Source: Opitutia bacterium (lineage in GTDB: Bacteria > Verrucomicrobiota > Verrucomicrobiia > Opitutales > Opitutaceae). From it: 64,000 nt of DNA. A program made the position numbers and the translations under genes. The stretch covers positions 124,001 through 188,000 of the forward strand of contig JACPIT010000001.1 in NCBI GenBank assembly GCA_016187945.1, in the 5' to 3' direction. Shown in pieces: positions 40,414 through 52,968 of the stretch (within the stretch, counting starts at the first letter, position 1; every line of letters begins with the position of its first letter). A model generated the notes under the pieces. It was not told the origin of the DNA, ran no database searches, and was given only the letters and a program-made list of their open reading frames with translations.

Positions 40414-43148
40414 GTTCGTCGTTCGATCACCCCACGTTTGGACCTTGTGAGCCAATACCCGGATTGCTGGCAATCCGTTGGAAGACATCCCTGAGTCGCG
40501 AAAAACTCGCGGAAGCCCTCAACGCCCACTCGCTGCGGCCCTCGGCCGCCGAGGCGCGTCCCAAATCGCCGAGCCGGCGCGACCCCACCGGCGCCACGGT
40601 CAACCAATCCACCACGCTCTCCTGGGCGACGACGACGGGCACGTTCGCCGAGGCGGCGAGCCGGCTCGCGGGCAACGACGATGTCGCCTGGACCTCGCCC
40701 GTCTACCGGGCGCGCAACGCGAGCGGCGGGGAGCGCTCCTACTTCGCCGTCGATCCGACGGTGCTGATCCTCAGTTCCGCCGCGGCGAATGCCGTGGACG
40801 TGACCGCCCTCGACGCCTCCCTCGCGCCTGACGAACAACGCACGCGTCTGATGAAGGGTTTCACCGTCTACACCGCGCCGAACGGCAACGCTCCCGAACT
40901 CGCCGGACGCTTGCGCGACCTCGCCGCGCTGCGCGGTCTGCCCAACGCCGTCAGTCTCCAGAACCTCCCGTATCTCGCGCCCACGGCAGGTTGCGGCTGC
41001 AGTGGCGGCGGCGGAACTCTCGCGCAGCCGGAACACGTGCACTGCGGCGTGGCGCTCGCCCCGCACACGCCGAACGACCCGCTTTTCGCCCAGCAATGGG
41101 GTCTGCAGCGCATCAACGCGCCGAGCGCCTGGCCGATCACGAATGGCGATCCCAACATCGTGATCGCCGTCCTCGATCAGGGCGTCGACCTCACGCATCC
41201 CGACCTGAATCTCTGGCCCATTTCCTACAGCACGATCACGCACACCTACGACGGCAGTTCGGTCGGCAATCACGGCACGGCGTGCGCGGGCATCATCGGC
41301 GGAAAGATGGACAACGCCGCCGGCGTCTCGGGCCTGGCCTCCGGCTGTCGCGTCATGGCGATCTCCACGAACTTCGCTGACACCGAGGTCGCGGAGGGCC
41401 TTTATTTCGCCGCCGACAACGGCGCCCGCGTCGTCAGCATGAGCTTCGGCGTTTATCCCTCATGGATGGTCTGGAACTTCGCGATCATCGAGGCGGCGCT
41501 GCAATACTGCGCCGACAAAGGCGTCGTGCTCGTCGCCGCCACCGGCAACGAGAACCTCGGCGTCGCACGGTTTCCCGCCACCGATCCGCGCACGATCGGC
41601 GTCGGCGGCTCCAATCGCGACGACGTCCGCAAGAGCGTGGGCGATGCCTCAGCCGAGAACTGGTGGGGCGCCTGCTATGGCCAGGACGTCGATGTCGTCG
41701 CTCCGTGCCTCGAAATCCCCACCACCGACCGCCTCGGCGGCCTCGGTTACACGGGCACCGACTACGATCCGACATTCAATGGCACATCCGCCGCGACGCC
41801 GCACGTCGCCGCCGTCGCGGGCCTGATCCTGAGCGTGAACCCGGAGTTGAGCGCCACCGCCGTCTGGAAGATCATCGGAGAGACGACCGACAAGATCAAC
41901 GCGGGCAACTACGTCTACGCGCCGACGCCGGGAAAGCCCTACGGCACCTGGACGGCGGAAGTCGGCTACGGCCGCATCAACGCCGAACGCGCGCTGCTCG
42001 CCGCCGGCCGTTGCCGCGAGCGCTGCGGATCGGAGGGGCCTTGCGAGGTGCATCCGCCGCGCCCCGAGCCGTGTTGCGTCAGCCCCTGCGATCCGCCGTG
42101 GCGGCGCGACGAGCAGTGCATGATCTGGTATGAGAACAAATACTTCTCGGTTCCCCTCAACGAGGAGGGGCGCGGCACCGGTTTGCTCCAGTTCCGCGTC
42201 ACCTACGAACACCGGATGTGCCTGCTCGGAAAACAGCACGGCCCGCTGCTGTTCACGACGACGTTGCTGCCCGGCGAAACGATCCGGCTCTACCACAGCG
42301 AACGCTATCGCCGCATCACCTCGACGCAGCAGCGTTACTCCGTCCAAACGACGTTCATGCAGTTCCTCTCCACCGTCCACCAGTCGCGGATGTCCAACTC
42401 CGTCGATTTGCTGAACGATCGCCTCGTCAACATCAAGGGCTCGCAGTCCGCCTCGGTGGGCGGCGGCGTCTTCCTCGGCATCTTCAGCCTCGGCGGCGGC
42501 GCCGAGGAATCGACCTCGCTCTCGGTGACGAGCCACACGGCGCTCGCCGTGCACAGCGCGTCGGACACGTTCAACCAATCGATCCATCAGGCCTCGCAAC
42601 TGACGCGCGCCGAGCGCTCCATGGTTGTCAGCACCTACGAGGAACGCGAGACGCAGGACACCTCCGTGCGCACGCTGCACAACGCCAACGAGTGCCGCGC
42701 CGTCACGTATTTCGTGCGGCAGGTGATGGAGCTCTACGCCGTGGCCACGCGCGTCTCGGACGTGTCCTATCGCATCCTCGCGAACGCCGTTCCGCCGGAC
42801 TGGCACCGCCTGGACGACCTCGGATGGCTGCCCAACGCGACCCAGCAACACGTCGCCAAGATCGCCCGACTGCTGCCACGCGTGGGCCAGGTCACCGAAC
42901 AGCCGCGACCGTTGTCGCTTCCGACCGACGGCGTGGTCTACGACCCGGAACTGGCGCATTGCTGCTCGTGCGAACCCGAGCGCGCGGCGGCCATCGGCAT
43001 CCGTCTCGAAAAGGAGAAGGCCGAGGCGTTGAAAGCCTGCCTCGAGGCGCAGTTGCTCCAGGTCGAGCTCGCGCGGCGGCAAAAGCTGCTGCAGCGAGGC
43101 GAACTCGCGCCGTTCGCGCCGGTCGTGGAGCCCGCGCCCGGCGGCTGA
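40410..43148 (+). CDS. Subtilisin-like serine protease with large unrecognised C-terminal region
   Basis: A protein of 912 residues. Residues 1-200 are a non-conserved N-terminal part without a signal peptide, ending in a Cys/Gly-rich segment (GCGCSGGGG). The S8 catalytic domain spans about 225-530: Asp256 in AVLDQGVDL, His288 in GNHGTACAGIIGG, oxyanion Asn380 in AATGNENLG, Ser460 in FNGTSAATPHVA, so the triad is complete. A Cys-rich linker follows (CRERCGSEGPC, PCCVSPCDPP, residues 535-570). The final ~340 residues are unrecognised, with GETIRLYHSERYRR, a Gly/Ser-rich GVFLGIFSLGGGA, and a helical C-terminus (RLEKEKAEALKACLEAQLLQ). A DUF1842 gene lies 277 bases downstream on the other strand. 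Confidence 0.9.
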   Translation: MSSSFDHPTFGPCEPIPGLLAIRWKTSLSREKLAEALNAHSLRPSAAEARPKSPSRRDPTGATVNQSTTLSWATTTGTFAEAASRLAGNDDVAWTSPVYRARNASGGERSYFAVDPTVLILSSAAANAVDVTALDASLAPDEQRTRLMKGFTVYTAPNGNAPELAGRLRDLAALRGLPNAVSLQNLPYLAPTAGCGCSGGGGTLAQPEHVHCGVALAPHTPNDPLFAQQWGLQRINAPSAWPITNGDPNIVIAVLDQGVDLTHPDLNLWPISYSTITHTYDGSSVGNHGTACAGIIGGKMDNAAGVSGLASGCRVMAISTNFADTEVAEGLYFAADNGARVVSMSFGVYPSWMVWNFAIIEAALQYCADKGVVLVAATGNENLGVARFPATDPRTIGVGGSNRDDVRKSVGDASAENWWGACYGQDVDVVAPCLEIPTTDRLGGLGYTGTDYDPTFNGTSAATPHVAAVAGLILSVNPELSATAVWKIIGETTDKINAGNYVYAPTPGKPYGTWTAEVGYGRINAERALLAAGRCRERCGSEGPCEVHPPRPEPCCVSPCDPPWRRDEQCMIWYENKYFSVPLNEEGRGTGLLQFRVTYEHRMCLLGKQHGPLLFTTTLLPGETIRLYHSERYRRITSTQQRYSVQTTFMQFLSTVHQSRMSNSVDLLNDRLVNIKGSQSASVGGGVFLGIFSLGGGAEESTSLSVTSHTALAVHSASDTFNQSIHQASQLTRAERSMVVSTYEERETQDTSVRTLHNANECRAVTYFVRQVMELYAVATRVSDVSYRILANAVPPDWHRLDDLGWLPNATQQHVAKIARLLPRVGQVTEQPRPLSLPTDGVVYDPELAHCCSCEPERAAAIGIRLEKEKAEALKACLEAQLLQVELARRQKLLQRGELAPFAPVVEPAPGG

Positions 43149-43336
43149 ACCGGCGAAAAGAAATAAAACGGAGTGCCGGCGCGGCGAAAGCCCGCCGGCG
43201 CTTCTGCGTTTGCCCGTCGTTTGGGCGCCGTGCCCGTGCGAGTGCGCTCGCTCACCTCGCGCCCGACACGACCGCGCCCGTGGCGGACACGGCGTGCGAC
43301 GCCGGAGAAGTTGCCGCGATGCTTCGCGACGGGACA

Positions 43337-43373
43337 AAATAAAACCCGGCGCACGCAGGCTGCGCCGGGTTGG
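43337..43373 (-). terminator. Rho-independent terminator of the DUF1842 gene
   Basis: A perfect 11-bp stem AACCCGGCGCA (43345-43355) and TGCGCCGGGTT (43363-43373) with a 7-base loop. Read on the minus strand it is followed by TTTTATTTTG. It ends the gene at 43426. Confidence 0.9.
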
Positions 43374-43425
43374 GGGAACCAGAGCGGCGACGCTCGGCGC
43401 GTCGCCCTGCGGGATTCGTCACTCG

Positions 43426-43839
43426 TCAGTTGGCGGGCGTGACGGGGACGTTCTCGACGTTGTGGTTGAAGTAGCTGAAGCCGCCGCGGCCGTTCCACGC
43501 GTTGTCGATCGCGAGGTGCGCGGAGAAGTCCGCGAGAAAACTGCCGATCGCGGGCGGCGGCACCGAGTAGACATACTGGCCTTGGAGCGCGACGATCTGC
43601 GTCACCGGGCCCAGGCCCGTCTTCCGAATCACGCCGTGGACATTCGGGATGACAACGCGGTTCTGGGGCGGGGCAATCGCTTGCGTGATCTCGACGGTGC
43701 CGGAGACCGAGCCGGTCGAGGGCACAACGACGAGGCTGTAATGCATGATCGGCGCGCCGGGCGTGCCGACGTTCCCGACGGTTCCGCGGGCGAGGTAGGC
43801 ACCGATGAGGGTGCTGGGTTGTTCTGCGACAGTTGACAT
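43426..43839 (-). CDS. DUF1842-domain protein
   Basis: A protein of 137 residues starting MSTVAEQPSTLIGAYLARGT. The block NVGTPGAPIMHYSLVVVPST, with GTVEITQAIAPPQNRVVIPN and a late IDNAWNGRGGFSYFNHNVEN, matches DUF1842, a small beta-sandwich-like family of unknown function. No signal peptide. It is convergent with the subtilase gene and has its own strong terminator. The pairing may be functional or just proximity. Confidence 0.82.
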   Translation of the reverse strand: MSTVAEQPSTLIGAYLARGTVGNVGTPGAPIMHYSLVVVPSTGSVSGTVEITQAIAPPQNRVVIPNVHGVIRKTGLGPVTQIVALQGQYVYSVPPPAIGSFLADFSAHLAIDNAWNGRGGFSYFNHNVENVPVTPAN

Positions 43840-44152
43840 GAGGATTTTCAGTTGGGGTCCTACTCGTGTGGCTTTTCGGATACGCCCCGTTTTTCGGTGG
43901 TTGCTGGACTCCACACTACCCAAGCGTGAAACGAGACGCCGACGTGCCATGCCGGAGCACTGGCGTTTGTAACCCTGACCGCCAAACCGGTCCGCGCCGC
44001 CGTGTCGTTCGATTGTTCGCCTCGCGAAAGAACCGCATCGCGGGGTGGCGGTGCTCGCACCGGAATCGGTCCCGAGTCGGTGACGCGCCGTTCGTGCGTC
44101 GGGAAAACGAGGATGGAATTTTGCGCGGCAGCCCGCTTACCTCGCCGCAATC
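43840..44152. promoter_or_regulatory. Divergent region between DUF1842 and MFS genes
   Basis: This 313-base intergenic stretch contains no credible gene. It must hold the promoters of the two flanking divergent genes; I could not assign boxes. Confidence 0.4.
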
Positions 44153-45319
44153 ATGTCACGTGAGCGCGCGGCCGGGTTTCTGCTCGTCATCATCTACCTC
44201 GGCTTCATCAGTCTCGGGCTGCCCGACGGCACGCTCGGCGTCGCCTGGCCGGCGGTGTATCCGGAACTCCGGCTGCCGGTCGGTCTGGCCGGCGTGTTGA
44301 TGCTCGTCGGCACACTGCTGACGGCGACGGCGGGATTCTCCAGCGGCTGGGTCGTGGCGCGCTTTCGCACGGGGCCGGTCCTCCTCGTCAGTTGCCTGCT
44401 CACCGCGAGCGCAATGCTGCTCCTCTCGCGCACGCAGAGTGCTTGGATGTTGTTCGCGGCCGTGGTGCCGCTCGGCTTGGGCGCGGGCGCGGTCGACGCG
44501 GGGCTGAACGGCTATGTGGCGCGGCACTATTCCGGACGACACATGAACTGGCTGCACGCGTGCTGGGGCATCGGCGCGACGACCGGCCCGCTGCTGATGG
44601 GTCGGGCACTCGCCACGGCGCACGGTTGGCGCGGGGGATACCTCTGGATCGGTTTGATTCAACTCGGGCTGACCGTGCTGTTCTTCGCGACCCTGCGGCT
44701 CTGGGAAAAAGTGCCGGCGCACGCGGCGACGGGCGCAAACGAGACGAGCGCGACCGCGCCGACGCGTGCCGCCAACTCGCCCGAAGGCTGGCTCTCGGCG
44801 GCGATCTTCATGCTCTACACCGGCGCAGAGATCAGCATCGGGCTTTGGGCCGGAACCATTCTTGTCGCCGAGCGAGGACTCACGCCCGAGCGCGCAGCGC
44901 TCTGGGCGGCGGGCTACTACGGCGCAATCACGACGGGGCGCGTCGCGGTGGGCTTCATCCACGGTCGCTGGACCAACCGGACGCTCGTGCGCGCGGGCGC
45001 GTTGCTCGCGCTCGTCAGCGCGCTCGGTTTCGCCTGGGGCGGCTCGGGTGCGCTCGCGGCCACCGCGCTCGCGTTGATCGGACTCGGATTCGCGCCGGTG
45101 TATCCGGGATTGATGCACGAGGTTCCGCGTCGCTTCGCGCCTGGAGCCGTGCAGACGGTCATCGGTCGCCAGTCCGGCGCAGGCGCACTCGGCGCGGCGG
45201 TTTTCCCGGCGGTGGCGGGCGCGATCGCCCAGCAATCGGTCGGCCGAGTCATCGTCCTCGCGATCGGACTGATCGTGGTTCTGGGGCTGGCGATCGCGTG
45301 GCTGGATCGGCGGACTTGA
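44153..45319 (+). CDS. MFS transporter
   Basis: A protein of 388 residues with about twelve hydrophobic segments. The first is GFLLVIIYLGFISLGLPDGT. GWRGGYLWIGLIQLGLTVLF and GFAPVYPGLMHEVPRRF are typical of sugar/fucose-type MFS proteins. The central cytoplasmic loop (residues 185-205) is short and charged. Substrate unknown. The ATG at 44153 directly opens the first membrane helix; no Shine-Dalgarno site is visible. Confidence 0.88.
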   Translation: MSRERAAGFLLVIIYLGFISLGLPDGTLGVAWPAVYPELRLPVGLAGVLMLVGTLLTATAGFSSGWVVARFRTGPVLLVSCLLTASAMLLLSRTQSAWMLFAAVVPLGLGAGAVDAGLNGYVARHYSGRHMNWLHACWGIGATTGPLLMGRALATAHGWRGGYLWIGLIQLGLTVLFFATLRLWEKVPAHAATGANETSATAPTRAANSPEGWLSAAIFMLYTGAEISIGLWAGTILVAERGLTPERAALWAAGYYGAITTGRVAVGFIHGRWTNRTLVRAGALLALVSALGFAWGGSGALAATALALIGLGFAPVYPGLMHEVPRRFAPGAVQTVIGRQSGAGALGAAVFPAVAGAIAQQSVGRVIVLAIGLIVVLGLAIAWLDRRT

Positions 45320-45429
45320 GAATAGGATCCGATACGACTCATAGGACGGATGGGGCGGATTCGGGCTTAAGCGCGCAGGTGCGCATGGCTGAGGTAGTGA
45401 CACGGGCCGCTACACGTGGAGACATCGCC

Positions 45430-46228
45430 ATGGCCCAGAATTCGTCGGAAGGTTTTTTGCTGCCGCGGGGCAATTACCGGGAGCTGCTATCGTTTCGAAA
45501 GGCGGAGGTGGTGTATGATCCTAAATTCCGCAGAAGAACTCACCACGGATTGCACAGATTACACGGATGGAATTATTTCAGGAAAACTTTCTCTCCATTT
45601 TCGTTCACCTGCTGGGTGAAGCGGCTCCGCTGCCGAAGTCTTGAACTATCCGTGCCATCCGTGAATCCGTGATTTCAACTGCTGATTTTAGGATGATCTC
45701 GCCCGGGTATTCTGCGCGCGCTTTCTCAAGCGAGGCGATCGCACGACCGATCAGATGGTGCAGGCGGCGCGCTCCGGAAAGCAGAACATCGTTGAGGGTT
45801 CGAGAGCCGCGCGCACATCTACCGAGATGGAGATCAAACTCACCAATGTGGCGCGGGCGAGCTTGGACGAGCTGCTGAACGATTACGGCGATTTCCTGCG
45901 CAACGAGCGCGCGGCCTGGGACAAGAATTCTCGTGAAGCGCGCTATGTGCGGCGGCTCGGCGGCAAGCCGGAGATGACGTTCGAGGATATCCGTGAATTC
46001 GCGGAGACGCGGCCGGGATCCGTGATGGCGAACATCGCGCTTTGCCTGATCCACCAAGCGAACTTCCTGCTCGATCGCCAACTGCTGCGGCTGGAGCAGG
46101 ATTTCTTGAAAGAGGGCGGGTTGCGCGAGCGGATGATGCGGGCGCGGTTGGAGAGCCGGAGAAAAGGACAGATCCTAAAGGACACAGGGGCCTATAGGAT
46201 CTATGGGATAACGATCAGCGGCGCGTGA
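45430..46228 (+). pseudogene. Four-helix-bundle suffix-domain protein gene, disrupted by a MITE insertion
   Basis: Codons 1-30 (45430-45519) give GFLLPRGNYRELLSFRKAEV ending VVYD. The frame resumes at 45698 as LARVFCARFLKRGDRTTDQM and continues through MVQAARSGKQNIVEGS and LTNVARASLDELLNDYGDF to 46228. The two parts fit the four-helix-bundle suffix family; the joined product would be 206 residues. The 173-bp element B plus its 5-bp target duplication adds 178 bases, which shifts the frame and brings in stops. Removing them restores GTG TAT GAT CTC GCC exactly. The C-terminal part could still be translated from the internal ATG at 45755. Confidence 0.85.
45520..45692. mobile_element. MITE-like element B (173 bp) inserted in a gene, target duplication ATGAT
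   Basis: It is flanked by ATGAT at 45515-45519 and 45693-45697. The left end CCTAAATTCCGCAGAA matches element A; the right end TTCAACTGCTGATTTTAGG mirrors the left end in CCTAAA/TTTTAGG. Internally CACGGATTGCACAGATTACA (45544-45563) has an inverted counterpart CCATCCGTGAATCCGTG (45656-45672). It has no transposase gene, so it must be moved in trans. Confidence 0.88.
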
Positions 46229-46241
46229 AACGCCACCCGCT

Positions 46242-48569
<2,328 letters not shown>

Positions 48570-48764
48570 TCAAAGGCTTTTCCCACGCGTCCCTTGTTCA
48601 GAGGCGCGGGTGATATTTTCGAGCCTCGCTCGTTAAGGCGGGCTGATGGGGCGAGCCTTTGGCCGCGTCGAAATGCAGGGCCGAAACGCGTGCGAATAGG
48701 AGCGCCGCCACCACGACGCGCAGGCCGGGACCGAAGCCCAGCGCCCGTGGAGTTCCCCGGCGCG

Positions 48765-51383
48765 TCAGGTGCTCCCGATCGGCCCCACACTCTCGAAACG
48801 CAGCACCGGTGCCGCCACCGCGCGAGAGGCGGCGAGGGAAACAGTGAAGCACGCTTCCCAGTCGTTCAGGCCGTCGGGATCGACGAGCACTTGGGCGATT
48901 CGCCAGACATCTCCGTCTTCTGCGAGATGCGTGTTGAGCGCGGAGCGGCCCTCCGGATCGAGACGGAAACGACCGCGCGCGTCGAAGTAGGCGTGGAAGG
49001 TTTTCTCGATGCGGCGGGCTTCGGCGAGGCGCGCGGCCTCGGGCGAAGGTTGCGCGGGATCGGTGGGGCCACCGTCTGGGAGTTCGCGGCCGGCCCAGCG
49101 GTCCGGCCCTACCTCGAGCCGAGCCGCCGCGGCATCCCAATCGCGCGAGGCGACGTCCTGCAGAAAACCGAGCACGTCGATGCGCACGAGCCGCTTGAAT
49201 GCCGCCGCGTCGCGCGTGACGTCGAACGTGGTCGGGCGTGCGGGTTTGTCGGCGGTCTCGGCGGCGACGAACTCCGGGTTGCGCAGGCGCTCCCATTCCT
49301 CGAGCAGGCTGGAGTCGATCGCGCGGATGAGTTCGCGGAAGTAGTCCTCCATTTCCACGACGGCCTCCGTCTTGAACGACTCGGGCACGGTCTGCGACAG
49401 CACCTTGAACGTCTGCATCAGGTGACGCAGCAGCAGGCCCTCGCCGCGTTCGAGGCCGTATTCGCGGATGTAGTCGGCGAACGACTGGTAGCGCTCGAAC
49501 ATCTCGCGCGCGATCGACTTCGGCCGGACGTTCTCCTGCTCGATCCACGGGTGCGCGGCGGCGAAGGCGTTGAAGGTGTCGTAGAGGAACTCGCGCTTCG
49601 GCTTCGGGTGCTCGGTGATTTCTTCGAGCTTTTCCATGCGTTCGTCGTAGGGCACGCCGGCAGCCTTCAACTCGAGGAGTTTCGCCGTCTTCAGTTTGTC
49701 GACCTGCTTGCGGAGAATCTGGTCGGGATCTTCGACGATCGCCTCGCACAGCGTCAACACGTCGAACGGATAGTCCGCGCTCTCGCGGTCGAGCAGCGGC
49801 AGCGTGTCGATGAGGTAGAGCGAGAGTGCTTGGTGGAGAGAGAAATCGTCCTGCAGTTCGACGTTCACCTGGAGGCGCCGACCACTGAGCTGACGCGGAA
49901 TGATCTTCACGATCTGCCGGTCGATCAGCGCGCGGAAGAGCTGCCAGCCGCGGCGGCGCAGGGCGTTTTTCTTCGTCGGCGTCTCGTGGCAATCGCCGAT
50001 GAGCTTCTGCATCGCACGGCAGCCGTCGGCATCGCGGCTGAGCACGAGCAGCAGCATCCCGTGCGTGACGCTGAAGCGCGACACGAGTTCTTCGGACGGC
50101 GCTGTCATCAGGCGCTCGAAGGTCTTCGCGTCCCAACTCACCGTGCCTTCCGGCGCGCGCGCTTTCACCAGTTTCTTTTTCTTCGCGGGATCGGCGGCGG
50201 CTTTCTCCTCGGCGCGCTTGTTCTCGATGACGTGTTCGGGCGCTTGGACGACGACGTAGCCCTTCGCGTCGTAGCCGGCGCGGCCGGCACGGCCGGCGAC
50301 CTGGCGGAAATCGCGGACGTTGAGCACGGCGGCTTTCTGGCCGTCGTATTTCCAGAGCTGCGTGAAGACGACGGTGCGGATCGGGACGTTGATGCCGACG
50401 CCGAGCGTGTCGGTGCCGCAGATGAGCTTGAGCAGGCCTTTCTGCGCGAGCTGTTCGACGAGGATGCGGTATTTCGGCAACAGGCCGGCGTGGTGCACGC
50501 CGATGCCGTGGCGCAACCAGCGCTTCATCTCGCGGCCGTAGGGGCTGTTGAATTTCGCGCGCTCCAACTCGGTCGCGAGCGAGGCCTTCTCGTCCTTCGA
50601 GCAGATGTTGAGGCTCATCAGCGCTTGCGCGGCTTCGGAGGCGGCGCGTTGCGTGAAATGCACGAGGTAGATCGGCGCGCGTTCGGCGGCGAGAAGGTCG
50701 GCGATTTTCTCGGCGAGCGGCGTCTCGGAGTATTCGAATTCGAGCGGCACCGGCCGGCGGTCGCTGCGCACGGTCGTCGTCGGCGCGGCGGTGAGCTTCG
50801 TGAGTTCGCGTTCGAAGAATTCCGTCGAGCCGAGCGTCGCCGACATGAGCAGGAAGCGCGATTGCGGCAGCGTGAGCAGCGGCACTTGCCAGGCGTAGCC
50901 GCGCTCAGCGTCGGAGTAGTAGTGGAACTCGTCCATGATGACCGCGGCGATCTCCGCGCGGTCGCCGCGGTGCAGCGCCATGTTGGCGAGAATTTCCGCC
51001 GTGCAGCAGAGGACGAGCGCCTGCGGGTTCACGGAGGCGTCGCCGGTCATCATGCCGACGTTCTCCGGGCCGAAGTCGCGGCAGAGGCTGAGGAATTTTT
51101 CGTTCACCAGCGCCTTGATCGGGCAGGTGTAGACGGAGCGCTGGCCGGCGCAGAGCGCTTTGAAATGCAGCGCGGCGGCGACGAGCGATTTGCCGGAGCC
51201 GGTGGGCGTGTTGAGGATGACGTTGTGGCCGGCGAAAAGTTCGAGGATCGCCTCCTCCTGCTCCGGGTAGAGCGAGATGCCGCGCGCGCTCATCGCGGCG
51301 AGAAACCGGTCCAGCACCGCGTCGGGAACGGTCAATCCCGGTGTGGGGGCGAGGGGAGCGGTGGCGGTCGGCGGCAGCGACAT
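48765..51383 (-). CDS. Ski2-like DEAD/DEAH helicase with DUF3516 C-terminus
   Basis: A protein of 872 residues. Walker A TPTGSGKS is at 59-66, the motif II box DEFH at 151-154, LLMSATLG is motif III, and [20 protein letters not shown] motif VI. The region after ~500 matches the DUF3516 domain of bacterial Ski2-type helicases. It probably acts on RNA or DNA structures; exact role is unknown. A repeat of the TAGCGGCGGTC type lies just before its start, between it and the next helicase gene. Confidence 0.92.
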   Translation of the reverse strand: MSLPPTATAPLAPTPGLTVPDAVLDRFLAAMSARGISLYPEQEEAILELFAGHNVILNTPTGSGKSLVAAALHFKALCAGQRSVYTCPIKALVNEKFLSLCRDFGPENVGMMTGDASVNPQALVLCCTAEILANMALHRGDRAEIAAVIMDEFHYYSDAERGYAWQVPLLTLPQSRFLLMSATLGSTEFFERELTKLTAAPTTTVRSDRRPVPLEFEYSETPLAEKIADLLAAERAPIYLVHFTQRAASEAAQALMSLNICSKDEKASLATELERAKFNSPYGREMKRWLRHGIGVHHAGLLPKYRILVEQLAQKGLLKLICGTDTLGVGINVPIRTVVFTQLWKYDGQKAAVLNVRDFRQVAGRAGRAGYDAKGYVVVQAPEHVIENKRAEEKAAADPAKKKKLVKARAPEGTVSWDAKTFERLMTAPSEELVSRFSVTHGMLLLVLSRDADGCRAMQKLIGDCHETPTKKNALRRRGWQLFRALIDRQIVKIIPRQLSGRRLQVNVELQDDFSLHQALSLYLIDTLPLLDRESADYPFDVLTLCEAIVEDPDQILRKQVDKLKTAKLLELKAAGVPYDERMEKLEEITEHPKPKREFLYDTFNAFAAAHPWIEQENVRPKSIAREMFERYQSFADYIREYGLERGEGLLLRHLMQTFKVLSQTVPESFKTEAVVEMEDYFRELIRAIDSSLLEEWERLRNPEFVAAETADKPARPTTFDVTRDAAAFKRLVRIDVLGFLQDVASRDWDAAAARLEVGPDRWAGRELPDGGPTDPAQPSPEAARLAEARRIEKTFHAYFDARGRFRLDPEGRSALNTHLAEDGDVWRIAQVLVDPDGLNDWEACFTVSLAASRAVAAPVLRFESVGPIGST

Positions 51384-51462
51384 CGCTCCAGCACGACGCC
51401 TCGCCGAACGCGAGACAAGCTCCGAGCGGGACGCTCAGGGCTCATCTCAGTTTCTTGCATCC

Positions 51463-51531
51463 TGTAGCGGCGGTCTGTGACCGCCGACTGAGTGGGCGAT
51501 GCGTTCTCGGCGGGCATAGACCGCCGCTACA
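51463..51531. repeat. Inverted repeat of the TGTAGCGGCGGTC type
   Basis: Left arm TGTAGCGGCGGTCTGTGACC (51463-51482) and right arm reading CGGCGGGCATAGACCGCCGC then TACA (51508-51531) are inverted copies. The same family occurs at 57975-58064 with a CGCCGGTC core. It lies between two convergently placed helicase transcription units on the minus strand. Confidence 0.8.
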
Positions 51532-51555
51532 AGAAGGTGATATGCGCTCGGACGC

Positions 51556-52968
51556 TCAGCGACGGCGCGGACGGAACGGCACGCGCGGCACCAGCGGAAA
51601 GAGTTCCTTCGGCTCGTCGGCAACGTTGAAGACCTTCGGGCGAGATGCCGAGGGCGGCGCGGCGAGCGGACGCCGCTGGGACGCACTGGGCGGCGGAGCG
51701 GATGGCACGGGCGCGTCGGGGTTTTGTTGCGCGGCGAGCTTGGCGCGGAGCTTGTCCTTTTTGTTCGGCCGCTTGCCCTTGATGCCGCCGGTGGGGTTGG
51801 GCGTGGGCACTTCCAACTCGACCGGTTCGAAACCGGCAATCTGTTCGCGCTCGAGCTGCAACCCATGGCGCTTCTCGATCAGCCGAAAATGCGCGTGCGT
51901 GTCGGCGGTGACGAAGCTGATCGCGACGCCGCTCTCGCCGGCGCGGCCGGTGCGGCCGACGCGGTGCACGTAGTCGGTGGGCGAGCGAGGAAGATCGTAG
52001 TTCACGACGGCCGGCAGTTCCGCGATGTGCAGCCCGCGCGCGGCGACGTCGGTCGCAACGAGCACTTGGAGTTGGCCGGCCTGGAACGCGGCGAGATTGG
52101 CGGTGCGGGCACCCTGGCTGAGTTCGCCGTGGAAAGGCTCGGCGCGGAGACCGGCCTTCTGCAGTTTGTCGGCGACGTGTCCGGCGGTGTATTTGGTCGC
52201 GACGAACACGAGCACGCGCGACCAGCCGTGGGTTTGGATGAGGTGACGCAGGAGCTGCGTGCGTCGTGGGCGATCGACTTCGATGGCGCGCTGTTGGATC
52301 GACGCGACGGGCGCGGAGGACTGCGTCGGCGCGGCCTCGGCTTGCAGGCGCACGGGATCGCGCAGCAGTTGCGCCACGAGCGTCTCGACCGCGGGCGGGA
52401 ACGTCGCGGAGAAAAGCAGATTCTGGCGGCGCGCTGGCAACAGACCGACGATGCGCGCGAGTTCGTCCGCGAAACCCAGGTTGAGAAGCTGGTCGGCCTC
52501 GTCGAGGACGACCGTCTCGACGCGGGAGAGGCGCACGGCGTTGTGGTCGACGAGATCGAGCAAACGGCCCGGGGTCGCGACGACGAGGTCGGCTCCGCCG
52601 CGGAGCGCCATCATCTGGGGATTGATCGAGACGCCACCGAAGGCGACGACGGTTTTGAGCGGCACCCGCAGGTGGCCGCCGTAGGACGCGATCGAGGCGT
52701 CGACCTGCGCGGCGAGTTCGCGCGTCGGCACGAGGATGAGCGCGCGGACGGGAAGCGGCGGCGAGATCGGAACCGCGGACAGCCGCTGAAGCAACGGCAG
52801 CACGAACGCGGCGGTTTTGCCGGAGCCGGTTTGTGCCGAGGCCATGACGTCGCGCCCCGCCAGCACGGCCGGAATCGCCTGCGTCTGGATCGGAGTGGGC
52901 GCAGCATAATCGCGCGCGGCGACAGCACGGACGAGCGCGGGATCGAGCCCGAGAGAGGAGAAAGGCAT
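51556..52968 (-). CDS. rhlE: DEAD-box RNA helicase, RhlE-like
   Basis: A protein of 470 residues. Q motif PTPIQTQAIPAVLAGRDVMA, Walker A AQTGSGKT (46-53), VVLDEADQLLNLGFADEL, LLFSATFPPAVE (motif III) and HRVGRTGRAGE (motif VI) are all present. The C-terminus is a basic, Pro/Ala-rich tail (KGKRPNKKDKLRAKLAAQQN) as in RhlE. It unwinds RNA, often in ribosome assembly or degradosome context. The ATG at 52968 opens MPFSSLGLDPALVRAV, matching family starts. Confidence 0.93.
   Translation of the reverse strand: MPFSSLGLDPALVRAVAARDYAAPTPIQTQAIPAVLAGRDVMASAQTGSGKTAAFVLPLLQRLSAVPISPPLPVRALILVPTRELAAQVDASIASYGGHLRVPLKTVVAFGGVSINPQMMALRGGADLVVATPGRLLDLVDHNAVRLSRVETVVLDEADQLLNLGFADELARIVGLLPARRQNLLFSATFPPAVETLVAQLLRDPVRLQAEAAPTQSSAPVASIQQRAIEVDRPRRTQLLRHLIQTHGWSRVLVFVATKYTAGHVADKLQKAGLRAEPFHGELSQGARTANLAAFQAGQLQVLVATDVAARGLHIAELPAVVNYDLPRSPTDYVHRVGRTGRAGESGVAISFVTADTHAHFRLIEKRHGLQLEREQIAGFEPVELEVPTPNPTGGIKGKRPNKKDKLRAKLAAQQNPDAPVPSAPPPSASQRRPLAAPPSASRPKVFNVADEPKELFPLVPRVPFRPRRR

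Noticed and set aside
43173-43203. Stem GTGCCGGCG/CGCCGGCGC after the subtilase gene as a terminator
   Set aside because: The stem is imperfect and the following T-run is weak (CTTCTGCGTTTG); not reported as a firm terminator.
46175-46215. Palindromic-looking TCCTAAAG...CTATAGGATC near the end of the broken four-helix gene
   Set aside because: No target duplication or second copy with matching ends in the window; could be part of the original gene.
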